From contig CM070553.1 of assembly GCA_036346405.1 (NCBI GenBank), forward strand, positions 75,022,976-75,086,975: a stretch of DNA of 64,000 nucleotides, written 5' to 3'. Under the pieces are notes generated by a model. The model was not told the DNA's origin. It saw nothing but the letters and a program-made list of their open reading frames with translations, and searched no databases. Positions 44,061 to 55,523 of this stretch are shown one piece after another. Positions within the stretch are counted from its first letter, which is position 1; every line of letters starts with the position of its first letter. Source of the stretch: Phyllostachys edulis (Eukaryota; Streptophyta; Magnoliopsida; Poales; Poaceae). Made by a program: the position numbers and the translations under genes.

Positions 44061-46250
44061 CATGACCTCCCCTGTTCTTCTCCTTCCTTTGGTCACGCAT
44101 GCGTGTTCCTAAGCGAGGGAGTTAATGCCCAGCCTGTCCACTATGTACTTATAACAACTCTTTCTCGACCAAGATTAAATGCAGTCACCTTTCGCCTCCC
44201 CCCACACAGACCTGTCACCATGTCAGCCTCGTGTCTTGTCCAACCCCTTGAACCGAGCCATGGGCTAAGCTCACCATGAGCTTAACCCAGTGGTCCACAA
44301 CCTCCTGTGCCCTTAGTATAAAACCTCCCCCACTGTGCCGTTGGCTTCCTTTGCACACCATTATCCCCTTGCATGCACCCCCTGCTTATGTAGCTCTAAA
44401 CCACCAAAGCTCTCTTGGCGCCATTGTTGAGAAGCTTGAAGCTCCTCGGTGGACAAGGGTCCTGAGTTTTCCTCCTTTTTCTCCTTGCTTCCATTTGTGC
44501 CCTACCCTCCGGGACCACGTCCTAACTTGATTTGTTGGGCATTTGCAGAGGGGGACAAAGTGGAGCTCGGAGTCGAAGCGTTGGCGTGGAGCACCCTTCC
44601 TCCCAAGACGGTCCTCCTTCCTCGACCTCCTCGGCACCTTAGGACCTCCTGTACTCCTGATAGTCCTTTAGCGCTGGGCACCCGCATGTATGAGGTCGCG
44701 GAGCTTTTTAACTGGGCACACGCTTGATTGGATGTCGCGCGAGCTTCCTTTTGCATTTTGGATTTTGCCGTGTGCTTGTCTTCGTTGTCCTCTCGGCTCG
44801 CCGGCGTTCAAAAGGTCGCCGCCGTTGAGAGGAGGTCCATTGCGCGCATGGTTATTGCGGACCAACGGTACCATTGGATCTCGCCATGAGGTCTACATCG
44901 CCGCGAGAACCAAATATTTGAACACGGGTTTTGTCGGACGCAACGACAGCGTCGTTGTCGTTTTAGGACAAAAGATCCACCGAGTTAATGCGCTTATCAT
45001 TGCTCCCATCATTGAATTCATTTGGTGTGTCTTAACTGTCTTAAATCCACCATTTATCGCGCCATTAAGTCCTCCTGACCTCCTCGTGGTCCCGCCAAGC
45101 ATTTAATCTCTTGTCCATAGCGCGTGCGTGTCGTGCGCTAATTCTAGCGCCGATCTCGACATCCGACCTCCTCCAAGGAGATCCGGAGCGCCCAAGACCT
45201 CCTTGGCGCAATCTTAGCCGTCGAGACCTCCTGGAGGTGCAGCGGACGCTGAGGACCTCCTCTGGGACCTCCTCGAGGTCATCTCACCGCTGAGGACCTC
45301 CCTTTAATCTGTCCGTTCCGGACCTCCTTCCATGTTGTGGTCCGTTAGATCTTCCATCTACGGCCATGACCTCCCTCACCTCGCGCATGTGCGTGGTTAG
45401 GAGGTCCAGACCTCTGGACCTCCCATGTGCATGTGTGTTGTTCTCCAGGGAGGTCTCGAGCCGTTAGATCTGAGATCTGTGGCTCACGACCTCCCATGTC
45501 TTTGTGAATGTTAGGAAGGTCAAGAAATTCTTAAGTATGAACCTAAATGAGGTAGACTTTAGAATTTCATATCTTTTTCATTTTAAATCCTTTTGAGGTC
45601 ATTCAAATTGTGTTAGCTCTTTCTTAAACTTGACTTTAATCCAAAAATGGTTGTAAGTTGAGTTCAGCTCCAGAGCACAGTTTTGCCATAGGTTTTAGTA
45701 CTCCTTTTGGATAATACACTCAAAATTTAGGTTTAACTTGTAAAACCCATAACTAATGTTCTGTAGGTTATTTTTGAATGAGATCAACTTTGTTAGCTTC
45801 CTCTATTAATGAACTCACTGTAAAAATTAGATTTGAGCATATTGCTGTTATAGAAATAAGGACTTGTGCATTATAATTTTGTTCAAGTTCTTGTTTTTGA
45901 AAAATTATAGAAAGTGCAATATAGCTCCAAATGGGATGAACTCAATTGTGTTATTCATCTCATGAGGTGCTGGTTTCACAGTAAAAATCTCAGCCTCACC
46001 ACTTTTCTAGAAAATGTTGCCTCATAATTAAATTAGTGAATAGTGCAGTTTGGTATTTTCAGGGGCTGAGCAGAATTGTTTTGCTCATAACTTTTGCATT
46101 AAGAATCCAAATCCATTGGTTCTTGTTGCTAAATTCCCTGAAAATCACCCTCTTACTGCTGTAGAAATTTCAGAGAATTTGGAGTTCGTTTGCTGTGCTG
46201 TCTTGTTGTTTTTCGTCGTTCTTATCGGTTCTTTATCGTTTTTCCGTTAG

Positions 46251-47669
46251 GTTTCGACATTTGTGGTGATCCCGCAAACGACCCTCCGCAACAAAGTGAC
46301 CAGCAGCAAGGCAAGCAGTTTGACCATTTCCATCATTGTCCCATTATTTTAAAGCTTAATACTTTGTTTTACTTCTATGTATGCATGCTACTTTGTGTTA
46401 ATTGTCGCTAGTAATCCTATAGTTGCATAATCTGTAGGAGTTGTTTATCCTCTACTACCAATGAGCCTAGGTTATTCGCTGTGGTTGGAGCTCGTTGGAT
46501 GAGCTCTTATCACTTAGTAGTTTCGACTTAAACTGCTTAGACATGCTTAGCTATCTGTAGTAATGGGCGATCATCGACTTAGTCGATGGTCTTGATCACA
46601 CAAGTATAATTATTCCTCCTATATGTCCAGCACTTGTGCTTTGATTAATTTGTAAAATCAAAAACTGAAAATAAAATGTTGATTTGGACTTGGGCATATT
46701 GGATGGATGGTGTGGTTTTTGGAATGTGGTAGTATGCCTGAGTCGTTAAGGACCGAGTTACTTGCGCCACCGCTCGAAGCAATATTATGTGCTAACCACA
46801 CGAGGGGATATGGGACCTCTCTGACTAAGTACTTTGGGGGTGTTAATTATGAGCTGGTTGGTGGGTATGTTTTAATAAAATGTGTATGTGTAGTGTTGGG
46901 AGGAGCATTGGCAGGCGGTTAGGCTGTCTAATGTGTCCTTGTCCCGTGGGATGCGGCTCGTAATTAGCATCGCCCATTGGAAATGTCTCAGAGGACTTAG
47001 CCGTGCGGCATACCAAAGGTAGTGTGCTTAAAGGAAAGGCGGTCGGACGTGTGGGTACATTGGTACACCCTGCAGGTTAAAACTATTCAATAGCCTCGCC
47101 CTAGGTTATGGACACGCCGGATACGCCCGTGAGAACTAGACTACAACCTTTAATTAAAACTTGACATGGTTGGTATGAACGGGGAGTTCATGCTATTGTT
47201 GTGGTGACTATTGGGTTAGTCACTTCCAGGTTGATCTTGTTGTTGTTACTATGTTATCTATCTCGTTGTTACTTCAACATTTAAAAATGCTTTGCCAAAT
47301 TGCCTTCAATCTATTATGTTATTGCAAATGGAACTTGCTTTATGCTAAATGTAAGTCCAAAGCTCCATCCACTTAATTAAAGCTTGCATGTAGCTAAATT
47401 ATAGTTCTGTTATCTTACACGTCAGTCTTGCGAGTACAATAAACAAGTTATTGTACTCATTTGCTTTGCTTAACAACCTTGTTGCAGAGGACGGAGGTGA
47501 GCTCCAAGAGCCTTACTTCGTGCCACGTGTTGCGCTTTCTTCGACGACTAGCTTGGCGGTCCCACGAGATGCTGGGGTTAAGGCACACCGATTGGCTTTG
47601 TGTTATAGCCATCTTTATGGCACTTTTGCTTCATTGTGTATTCTTGTAACTTATTGCTATTTGGCCTAA
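46251..47669 (+). other. Conserved LTR mini-ORF in E2 (exons 46251-46310 and 47488-47669)
   Basis: First exon after TTTTCCGTTAG: phase 1, FDICGDPANDPPQQSDQQQ, ending CAGCAAG before GCAAG. Second exon after CTTGTTGCAG: EDGGELQEPYFVPRVALSST and on to a TAA at 47667-47669, longer than in E1. The frame is open throughout. Confidence 0.5.
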
Positions 47670-47890
47670 GGGCCCCTCTTTGTAGTAGCTATTCCATATT
47701 AATATTAACTTCGGTTTGTTGCTTATGTTCTATGTGTTGTATGGAATTGATATATTCTTTTGTTGTGAGGTATGTATATCGCATTCGGGAGTATACATCT
47801 CGAGACCGAAGTTTATTCGGTTGATAATACTAGGGTCAATTGGATGACTAAGTATTATGAGCCTAATAAATGTCGGGGTCTCACAGAACG

Positions 47891-48950
47891 GTTAAGATCT
47901 CCAAAGGGGAGGTCCTAACGGTCAGATGTAACAAGGGGGAGGTCTGAACAGTTAAGAGCTCCAAATGGGAGGTCTTGCGCGAGGGGAGGTCCTGCGCGAC
48001 CGTGAGGTAAGGTGTGGTGGAGCAGGGCCGTTATATTTTAATCAGACAGGGCAAGGCAATTGGGTCGTTCAGACGGAGCGAACACTTCAACAGATTGGGG
48101 CCGTCCAATATAGATCGGATGGCTCTAAAGGGGTGGGACGTTCGGACCATCCGAACATCTCAACAAGATCAAACCGTCCAACGCAAATCGAACGGTACAC
48201 AAGCGATAGAGGTCAAGATCAAGCGGTAGGCTCGAACAGACACGAGGGAGGTCCAAGTAAGCGAGGGGGAGGTCCTAAAGGACACATAGAGATCAAAGAG
48301 AGCTCCATAAGGGAGCAGGGAGGTCCATATGGGCATCGGGAGGTCCAAAAGGACTCAGGGACGCCCAAATGAAGTCGGGGAGTTCAAATGAATGTTGAGA
48401 GGTCCAGAGAACCAAGGGGGTTGAACCTGCAAGGAGGTCCAGCTGAAGAGAGGTCTGGACCCTCAGATCCCAAAGAAGGAGAGGCCCAGATGAAAGGGAA
48501 AACCCAAGGAAGGATATCTCCAAAAGGAGGAGATCCGAGGTAAGAGATCCAAAGAGAGGAACTCAAGGGAGGTCCTGAGAGAAGAAGAAAAGAAGAAGAG
48601 AAGGTCAGAAAGATAAGAGGGATCTGGACACCAGGAGATGTCCAACACAAGGAGGATCTGGACATAGGGGAATGTCCAGCAAGAGGAAGGTCTAGGGAAG
48701 GAGAGAGAGAGGCCTAGTGGAGGAGAAACTAACCTGGAGGACAAACAAGGCAAACAGAGAAAGGAGGCTGAAAACCAAGGAACAGCAATAACTCCAAAGC
48801 AACCAAAAGAGATTAATTGAAGTTTGATTAGTTCAGGTTAAATCTCCAAATTTCAGAAATCTTCAAGTTAAGCTTTGGACTCTCATCAAAACCAAATGGT
48901 TATTTTTATTTTAAAAGCTTTTCAAAACACTGGACAAACGGGACGTTACA
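47891..48950 (-). mobile_element. Element D LTR, part 2 (rest of U3)
   Basis: Resumes the 60-bp array, passes through GGAGGTC-rich degenerate sequence and ends GGGACGTTACA at 48950, which on the minus strand is the LTR start TGTAACGTCCCG. No gene is seen; its minus-strand frames are proline/leucine-rich repeat translations. Confidence 0.82.
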
Positions 48951-49494
48951 CCATCACCCTTGTGTTCCACTCCTCCCCAGGAGCCTATTTTTGCCCTCAG
49001 CCACCCCTACCTTGCCTCCATTCGCCATCGACGTCGCCGCCATTGCCGCTGGCCAAGCTTCTCTGTTCTTCCTTCTATGTAACTTCCTATCTCTCTCTCT
49101 CTTTGTCTCTCTCTTTGTTTCTCTTGCATGTGGGCCATCATTGTCATCCTCTCTCTCTTTTTCTCTCTCACATACACCTCGATCCCACATGTCATCCACT
49201 ACCCTTGTTCGAAATTCTTTTTATTTTTATTTTCATCCAAAGGAATATTCTTTTCTCTCTCTTTTTCCTTTTCGGTAAATCTTCCGAGAGCCTGTTCTCC
49301 TCCGTTAGAACTCCGATTCAGTCCATTCAAATTCATAAAATCAAGCTCTTTTAGAGTTGGTTTTACTATTTTTCAGTTTTATTTGAGTTTCTTTTGAATT
49401 TATTTGTGCTTCGCGTGTTGTTTTCTCTCTCGTTAGACGATTTGTTTCACCGAGCAGGACTGGAAGCAAACTTTGAAAATTCAAGTGTGGTAAC
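48951..49494 (+). mobile_element. LTR fragment H (A-like), cut by D and by G
   Basis: A 544 bp plus-strand piece resembling the middle of LTR A (14024-14810). It is pyrimidine-rich, with CT runs at 49090-49270, then an acceptor CTCTCGTTAG and the start of the conserved exon at 49437, open in phase 1 (LFHRAGLEANFE) until G interrupts it at 49495. No TATA box or end is present. Confidence 0.6.
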
Positions 49495-50213
49495 TGTAAC
49501 ATCCCAAAATTTGGCTTTTCAAAAACCTTTTGAGTAGTTTTGGTCCCTAGAAAATTTTACCAATTTTATTTGAGTTAATAAAGCTTAATTGGGAATTTCC
49601 TAAATTAAAAATATTTAATTTGACTAATCTAAACATCAATTAAATAAAAGCCGGTGTTATTTGGCTTCCTTGTGTTCCAAGGAATTTTCTGGTATTTTCT
49701 GAGATTTTTCTGGATTTGTTTGCTATTTATTTGGCCTCCTTGATTTTTGGGATTTTCTTTAATTCCGAAAATACCTTCGCTTTCTCTCTCGCTTACGTGC
49801 TATGTAAACTGCTTGCGTTATTGCTTTGCGTGTAGATCGCCGGCCGAACAAACTGGAGTTCCAGTACGTGTTTGTTTCAAACTCAAATTTCTAAATTCCA
49901 TATCTTCCTCTACGGTGTACATAAAAGCGAACCGTTTGCGCCTACGCGTCCGTCTTGATCTCCTCTTTCAATCCCCTAAATTGGTTTCCTCTGAACCAAT
50001 ATATTTTTGTCGCCATCTGCAGAATAACAAGCTCTCCCCAAAGGTCTTCTCCGGCGAGTTGCGCCTTCATCCGACGTCCGCCGGCCGAACCGTCTACGGC
50101 GTTGGCTTCGCGTCGTCGTCCTCTATGTCATGGTTCCATCCCCTTCGCTGGAAGATTGCCGGAGCACCGTCGGCCATTAAAGCCAAACCATGTTCATCAC
50201 GTTGCTTGCTTCC
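49495..50213 (+). mobile_element. LTR fragment G (A-like U3), cut by element B
   Basis: Starts TGTAACATCCCAAAATTTGG, similar to LTR A at 2404, and runs 719 bp until element B begins. The last five bases, CTTCC (50209-50213), would be the left target duplication of B; the right one is outside the window. The frame at 49747-50286 shows no known domain. Confidence 0.68.
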
Positions 50214-51578
50214 TGTAACAGCCTCAGCCCTAATAAACAGTAATAAAGTACTGTTCATGTCATTACTGTTCATTCGGGCAATTTAGGCAACTTGTTACAA
50301 CTTAATTTCCCAAATTTCTATTATAGACTCTAACTAGATTAAGATTTCAAAAGGAAATACCATCTAATGTTGGTATTATGACTGGGAAACAATTTATTTG
50401 TAAACCAGATGAATTATTATGGCCAAAAATAATTTTTGTTGAATTTTTAGAAATTATTTTGATTTTCATAAAAATAATTTTCTTTAAATAAACCCTAGCT
50501 GAATTAAATAAATTATTTATGTAATTTTAAATAAGAAACTGTGATTTTAAAATTTATTTGGGAAGTATATCATCCCAAGATCAAGTCTGCAAAATTTTAT
50601 GATTTTACAAATTTTGTTGCTATATTTAAAAGCCCACCAAATCTTTTGGAAATTTAAACAGATCTGGTCAACTTCCCTACCTAAAGCCTCATCTAGTATC
50701 AGAGCGACCGAGCCATACGGCTAGGTCCAACCTCAGGCAACCGTCGCGCCGCCGATCGCGTAACGCGGGCTCAACCTCGGTGGCTATGCACCGCTGATCT
50801 TCCAATAAGCGGGCCAGATCCTGTGGGCCGTTCGGACCGACCGAACCCCACAGCGATCTCGGCCGCTGGTTTTAGATCCAACGGCGATTTTCCCTTGAGG
50901 CGGCTTTCGCTGCAAGATCCATCCGAACCTTTGATCGCGATCGCGGGCTCGCAGATTGGGCCAATCGGACCGCGACAGTTCCCGATTGAATCGCGACCGT
51001 TAAACCTAAATCCGACGGCTCGCGTGAGTTGTAACCTTCGGACCACTACAGGAATCGCGATCGTGGCCGTTTGCTGAAGATCGTGTGGCCCACGTTCTTC
51101 CATACCGTTTCAACGTGTTTTAAACCCCGCATCACCGCCGCTCATCTCGGAATGGACGGTGGTCAGGCGTGAGCGCTTCGCGTCGCCGCATGACGGGAGA
51201 TCCTCTGGGTCCCGCATGTCGTGTCGTGCTTTTGGTTGGTGCGTGCGGTCTTTTGCATGGCACGATTTCCTCTGACCCACTTGTCGATGGATCGGTTTTA
51301 CTCCCGCAGGCGGATCTTATTTCTTGGTTATCTCTGGGGCCCGCACGTCAGGGAAGGTTTTTGCGCTGTTGTGTGCGTTGCATGGCTCGGTTAGCCTGGG
51401 ACCCACGCGTCAGTGAGGTAAAATTTTGTTTTCTCTCTGGTGTTCCACCGTAGGCCCTGTTGCAGCCGAAATAGTGGTGATGAACAGTATTTTGGAGGAT
51501 ATTTTCTCCTAATCTCTATCCTAAGTGCCACCTCTTGATCTCTAGACCCTTCTCGGTTGCTCTACACATTTTGTACAC

Positions 51579-51586
51579 TATATAAA
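51579..51586 (+). promoter_or_regulatory. TATA box of element B 5' LTR
   Basis: TATATAAA followed by CCCTAGAGTTGGAG; the same box is at 60798-60805 in the 3' LTR. It lies about 1.37 kb into the LTR, giving a U3 of that length. Confidence 0.65.
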
Positions 51587-52943
51587 CCCTAGAGTTGGAG
51601 TTTGCAGCCATTTGTTGATCCAGGGAGGATCTCCTTATCCTTATCTCCTTTTCCCAGTGAAGCTCTCTGGTCTTTCTTCCTTTGGTTCAACTTCAAGAAG
51701 GCCTAACCCTCAAGTTAATGTGATACGGACCTTCCTTGTAGGTTGAACTTGTGTTTTTCCTCTCTGTCACCTTGGACCAGTGAAACTTCATCTTGAGGAA
51801 ACTTCATCCTGGTGAGTTGGAGTTCATCTTTCTCACCAAAATTATACCTAATGATCTTTAGAGTTAAGTTCTATCATTTTCTTTTGGTCAGCACAAGTGA
51901 AAGGTTACTGGATCTTTTCTTGTTTGACCAAGAAATTGACTTCATCTTCTTTTACTCTAGCTGGTGAGTAACCTTCATCTGTTAGCTTAAGCTCTATAAG
52001 AACTTTAGTTATCCTCATATAGCACTCATTAATTCTTATGATATTTTAAACTTCTTTTAACTGAAAAGTTATTTTTATAACTTTTCGGTCTTTCATATCG
52101 TTTTAAAACTTAGAGTTTCTTTGTCAAGGTACTAGTCTAATTAGGTTACAAATAAACTCTAGTATCAGCTTAGACCCTTTTTGGCTAATATGATCACTAA
52201 AATATCTTTTTAGTGTAAACCTCCTTATGGTTAGTTTGTCGGCTAAAACCATCAAATAATGAAATTTCTATTTTCCTTTTGCAATCTAGCCGGTTAGGAT
52301 TAGCATTAATAAATGGTGATATTTATGACTGTCTAGTTAGTTCTAACTCCTAATTAAGTTTATCATTATATGTATTTCCTGTACATCACCGAAACCTGGA
52401 CAGGAATCCTTTACTGTTTTAAGTAAACCGACAAATCACCCTTTTGTCTTTTTCTTCTTTTAAATTCGGGTGGTTAGGTTTAATGCTAGAGAGTTATGAC
52501 ATTAATTACCTATTGGTAGTATTAACTTCACTTTAGAATCCTAGTGTTCTGTAGCTTTGCTTAGCAACCGAATTTGGTAAAGAGCATGTTGCTGTTTTGA
52601 TTTTTAGTCAAGTCGACCCAAGCAAACAACAAGAATCCAAAGTCATAAGTTGCTATTAATGTCACTAATTGATTAGCTAGTATACAACACTAGTCTTCTA
52701 CACTTAGTTATCCTGTAGTAATTCATTTGTATGAAGTTAAGGTAAATAATTAAATTAATTATAACTGCCCTGTTCCAGTGTATAAAAACCTGTTACTGTA
52801 GCTTTGAACTAAATCTATATGGGTTACTATCCTTAATAAATTAGATATAGCTTAAGCATACTATTACTCATGCTTTAAGACCTTGACCATACATTCTTTT
52901 ATGCATTTCCTGTGTTCATTGAAATTCTTTTATCTTCTTTTAG

Positions 52944-54456
52944 ATCTTGGTTCCTCTGAGTTTGTTGAACCTTTTGTTGACCCACAAGCATCTGAACAAG
53001 AGGTTATATACTACTATCAAGGCAAGCTTCCTCTCTGCACCATATTGAGCCTAATCTTTTGAACTGTAGGTTTATAAATACAGTGATGACTGTTGCATGC
53101 AAATTTTGCTAAAAAATTATTTATGCCCTGTTTCTAGTTAGTTATACCCTGAACTTGTGGCTTATCTTTAATTTAACCATACACTCAACCTAAGGTAGTT
53201 TGTGATGTTATTATATTTAGTTTTGACTTTTGCTTAGCCATGCAGTCCATAGAACGGTAGTGTTTGACAAGATTATCTTGTCAAACCTGGGAACAACAAA
53301 TACTTTGTTTTATCTTTGATCCTTGTTCAGTTTATTTGATTTGGAAATGCTTCTAAATCCTGTTGCAATTAACTCAAATCTGGACAAGTGGATGCTAGTG
53401 ATGGTGCCTTGTGCACGAGAATTGGGAAATGTGGATGTCTTGTCTGGGTTGATTAAGGACTGAACTCGACTATTTAATTCAAGGCCCAACGGAATTCCAC
53501 ACGCAGTGTATTGGGGCGCTGTTTGGTTAAGTAAAGGGTTATTATTATTGGTTGGATACAGGAGAGTAAGGACATGTGTATTGATTTCATATGGCATAGA
53601 TGCTTAAGTCTTGGGCGTGTCGTATGCCATGTGGAGCTTATATTGATATCGATGTTCTTAGAAGGGTAAGGCGTAGATGTGTTACATCGCATGTACGCTC
53701 CTTCAGGCCCCGATCATGTGTAAAATGTGTGGCTAACACGAGTTTGCATTTAATTGATCGGTCGGCATTCCGGCACAACATGTGAGCCCGGTTGAATGTA
53801 TGCTATCACCGGTTTAAGCGGGATTAATCTCACATGGGTCATCCAACTCAATAGTGTTAACTTGTTGAAAAATACCAAATCTTAGTTTACCCGGCCGGCA
53901 TACCAAAGGCAGTGTGCTATTATCCTGGGGGCTACGGGCTAACTAAGTCGTGTGGGTAAAGATGTACACCCCTACAGGGTTAAAACTATTCGAATAGCCG
54001 TGTCCACGGTTATGGACGAACACTTGAATTAATGTCACCTGTATAGATTTTACTCTAAGTTTGGTTTGGGAAAGTATTTCGGCCTGATGATTGTTATGTA
54101 CAATTAATTGTGAGATGGTATTTATTCTTGTTGCTGTTTATGTTTATGATTACACTTATTCACTGTTTTAGTCCAAATGAATTTATTAAAATTGCTTTAT
54201 TAAAACATAGCAATTGTAGGTTAAGATGTATCGCTTTATGCAAAGTTGAACCATTTAAACCTTCTGTTGTCAACCTTATGCATATACAATCTCTATTCCT
54301 TTGTATAGGTTCTAACAAACACTTTCTTTTATTAGTTTGTGTAAGTCTTGCTGAGTACCTTTCGTACTCAGGGTTTTATGACCTCTTGTTGCAGGTGAGG
54401 ATGGATATCTGTATGAGATGCCCGTTAGCGCCGATCTGGGTGACGCTAATGAGTAA
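52944..54456 (+). other. Conserved LTR mini-ORF in B 5' LTR (exons 52944-53021 and 54395-54456)
   Basis: First exon after TATCTTCTTTTAG: phase 1, LGSSEFVEPFVDPQASEQEV, then IYYYQ, ending TATCAAG before GCAAGC. Second exon after CTTGTTGCAG: EDGYLYEMPVSADLGDANE and TAA at 54454-54456. The 3' LTR repeats this (62157-62234 and about 63606-63667), but there the acceptor GCAG is read as GCG. Confidence 0.55.
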
Positions 54457-54890
54457 TGCTTGTTCTAGCCTCCACGCAATAGCCTGCGGGATGATGGGGC
54501 CATTGGTGGTTTTGTTTTTATCTTTTCGTTTCCGCTGTCGATCTTTTTGTTAATAACCCAAGGTCATCTGTTCTTATTTCGGGTACTGTAGCAATCTGGT
54601 ACTGTAGCAACCGAAATTGGAGATGTAATTAGTAATGTATAATTATGTGAATGTATGACTTGTATGTGATTGATACAATGTTGATTAAGGATATATGCGC
54701 AATAGTCACTAATCCTGGGAACTATTGCATGACATATATCCGGGAACCTAATTGTTGGATTGTTACTTGTTATGATTATGCTTCTAGTATGATTTTTATT
54801 AAGAACATTATACTGTTCCTTAATTAAGAATTATGCTACCTGTATAATTATAATTCGGCACAATTCCAGTAATTGGGGGTCTCACAGCGT

Positions 54891-54902
54891 TGGTATCAGA
54901 GC
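54891..54902 (+). other. Primer binding site of element B (tRNA-iMet)
   Basis: TGGTATCAGAGC four bases after the LTR end, complementary to plant initiator tRNA-Met. Typical of chromoviruses. Confidence 0.95.
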
Positions 54903-55523
54903 ATACGGTTGCCTGTAGGTTAGAAATAGCATGGTCGTTAGCATTGGCGAGTCTTTTAAGAAATTATTTTCCAGTTAGCAAAATAATTTTGGAAAGTCTA
55001 AGTAAGGAATCCTTTATTTCTTAACCATCCTAGTCTCTAATCCTTACCTTACTATTCATTGGGTTTGTGCAAAATGTTTTCTATTGCTTATCTTTTGTTT
55101 CCAAAAATAGACATGTTGGTATTCACCCAGAAGAACAATGGTGAAGGGACGAGAAGACAATGTTGTAACTGCGAAATTAGGATGCAGATAGGGATTATTA
55201 TTAGATTATATCCACCCTAATTGTTTTCTTTATCCTGTAGAAGTAAATGTTGTAGTGTGATTGTTCGCCCTCTTTTGGTTCCAAGTAATTGCGCATCGCC
55301 TACGGGCAGTATGTATAGCAATTATGCCGGAAAACTATGATTTGCTTTATTGGATTTTATGCGGGCCTTTGTGCCTTTGCATTTTCTTTTGGTGTTAAAT
55401 TTTGGTGCATTTCATATCATTAAGCATGCTAAGTTTAGTATTGCCCTTTGCTGCCAAAAACATCTTTCGCACTCAATTGAGTGTATCCTTAGCCTGTCCT
55501 CTAACCATCCGTGTGACAATAGA

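Larger units (their letters stand above)
42540..47885 (+). mobile_element. Solo LTR E2, 5346 bp, with perfect target duplication
   Basis: Starts TGTAACATCCCAACTG, ends GGGGTCTCACA, flanked by GAACG at 42535-42539 and 47886-47890. There is no primer site, polypurine tract or polyprotein inside. It is homologous to E1. U3 has the GTTGGAT...ATCCAACGG array (43080-44060), TATA-like GTATAAAAC near 44317, exon-like block about 44549-44650, conserved exon 46251-46310, CTATTCAATAG 47083-47093, hairpin 47432-47458, and final exon from 47488. It formed by recombination between the two LTRs of a full element. Confidence 0.92.
50214..54886 (+). mobile_element. Element B 5' LTR (4673 bp)
   Basis: Starts TGTAACAGCCTCAGCCC, ends GGGGTCTCACA, and is nearly identical to 59449 onward. 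TATA box TATATAAA at 51579-51586. 50800-51100 carries ATCCAACGGC-type repeats. Downstream are donor-like CTG|GTGAGT sites (51810, 51962), conserved exon 52944-53021, CTATTCGAATAG 53986-53997, an eight-bp-stem hairpin 54351-54371 and a final exon 54395-54456. The long AT-rich middle holds no other gene. Confidence 0.92.

Noticed and set aside
48991..49278. Plus-strand frame rich in LSLSLF that resembles a signal or membrane peptide
   Set aside because: It is a translated CT-rich microsatellite tract in LTR fragment H; complementary frames are equally open.
54110..54553. 147-residue plus frame in element B 5' LTR (also 63277-63609) as an LTR gene
   Set aside because: The two LTR copies diverge in frame at the end, the product is Leu/Phe-rich from AT-rich DNA, and its 3' part overlaps the conserved final exon in a different frame.
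54891..54902. Possible tRNA gene
   Set aside because: The tRNA-like sequences here and at 9525, 38678 and 31145 are primer binding sites only; no cloverleaf is present.
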